A stretch of DNA of 44,910 bases, taken from contig CAMZKT010000053.1 in NCBI GenBank assembly GCA_947311435.1, forward strand, positions 1-44,910, read 5' to 3'. The DNA is from an uncultured Desulfocapsa sp. (GTDB taxonomy: Bacteria > Desulfobacterota > Desulfobulbia > Desulfobulbales > Desulfocapsaceae). The translations under genes were made by a program, and so were the position numbers. Positions within the stretch are counted from its first letter, which is position 1, and every line of letters begins with the position of its first letter. Below the pieces are notes generated by a model, which saw only the letters and a program-made list of their open reading frames with translations, searched no databases and was not told the origin of the DNA. Of this stretch, positions 44,843 to 44,910 are shown one piece after another.

Positions 44843-44910
44843 GTAAAAACTCTTCATCTTCTTCGTTACTGCAAATTTATTTTTCTGTGGCGTATCTCAT
44901 GGAGAATAAT
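44843..44910 (-). repeat. Family C dispersed repeat, copy 3 (partial at window edge)
   Basis: The reverse complement contains GCAGTAACGAAGAAGATGAA followed by GAGTTTTTACGAGT, corresponding to the core of copies 1 and 2. It directly follows repeat A5, so two families are stacked here. It is cut by the window edge. Confidence 0.7.

Overview
The window comes from an anaerobic, hydrogen-metabolising bacterium, most likely a sulfate-reducing or sulfur-disproportionating member of the Desulfobacterota (Desulfobulbales-like). This is inferred from the gene mix: three different [NiFe] hydrogenases, a periplasmic-type CbiK under a cobalamin riboswitch, HdrA/MvhD-type electron-transfer proteins, many methyl-accepting chemotaxis proteins and histidine kinases, and a Feo system. 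No rRNA or tRNA gene was recognised, so the assignment rests on protein families only.

Layout. (1) 0.5-7.6 kb: a membrane-bound, periplasm-facing uptake hydrogenase of the Hyb type (small c-type cytochrome lipoprotein, HybO, HybA, HybB, HybC), a strong double hairpin, then maturation genes hybD, hypA and hypB. (2) 8.6-15.0 kb: a group 4 energy-converting hydrogenase in the order cooM-K-L-X-U-H-F, without any CO dehydrogenase. (3) 15.5-16.1 kb: an OmpW-like porin. (4) 16.4-21.9 kb: a cytoplasmic group 3-like hydrogenase operon made of a maturation protease, a small DUF4388-like protein, an HdrA-like/MvhD fusion whose flavin site is gone, MvhG-like and MvhA-like subunits, and an unrecognised acidic protein. 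(5) 22.2-25.3 kb: a VKOR-thioredoxin fusion, cobalamin riboswitch plus terminator, cbiK and ndk. (6) 25.5-36.2 kb: signalling genes: two chemoreceptors, a diadenylate-cyclase-domain protein, a Rossmann-domain histidine kinase, and an orphan substrate-binding protein overlapping a hybrid histidine kinase. (7) 36.4-38.7 kb: a DUF1538 membrane protein, a collapsed second DUF1538 copy, a P-II-like protein and a CBS-pair protein. (8) 39.1-44.6 kb: a GlpD-like dehydrogenase and a feoA-feoA-Cys-rich protein-feoB iron(II) uptake locus.

How it works together (inference). The Hyb enzyme oxidises periplasmic H2 into the quinone pool; the Coo-like enzyme couples ferredoxin/H2 to ion translocation; the group 3-like enzyme exchanges cytoplasmic electrons with an Hdr-type partner. 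Nickel, iron and cobalt handling genes (hypA, hypB, feo, cbiK) serve these metalloenzymes. Two maturation proteases match the two large subunits that carry a C-terminal extension; the Coo-like large subunit has none.

The window is rich in small dispersed repeats: at least five long imperfect palindromes (family A), a ~240-bp pair in inverted orientation flanking the two cytoplasm-facing hydrogenase loci (family B), and families C and D. It also holds several broken or shortened genes: single-base frameshifts in a chemoreceptor, a substrate-binding protein and feoB, a collapsed DUF1538 copy, a HypA without its zinc domain and an N-terminally short CooM. Whether these are real decay or sequence errors cannot be settled from the sequence alone.

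The most novel-looking element is the 16.4-21.9 kb hydrogenase operon with its flavin-less HdrA-like/MvhD protein; the DUF1538/P-II unit and the non-canonical DAC-domain protein come next.
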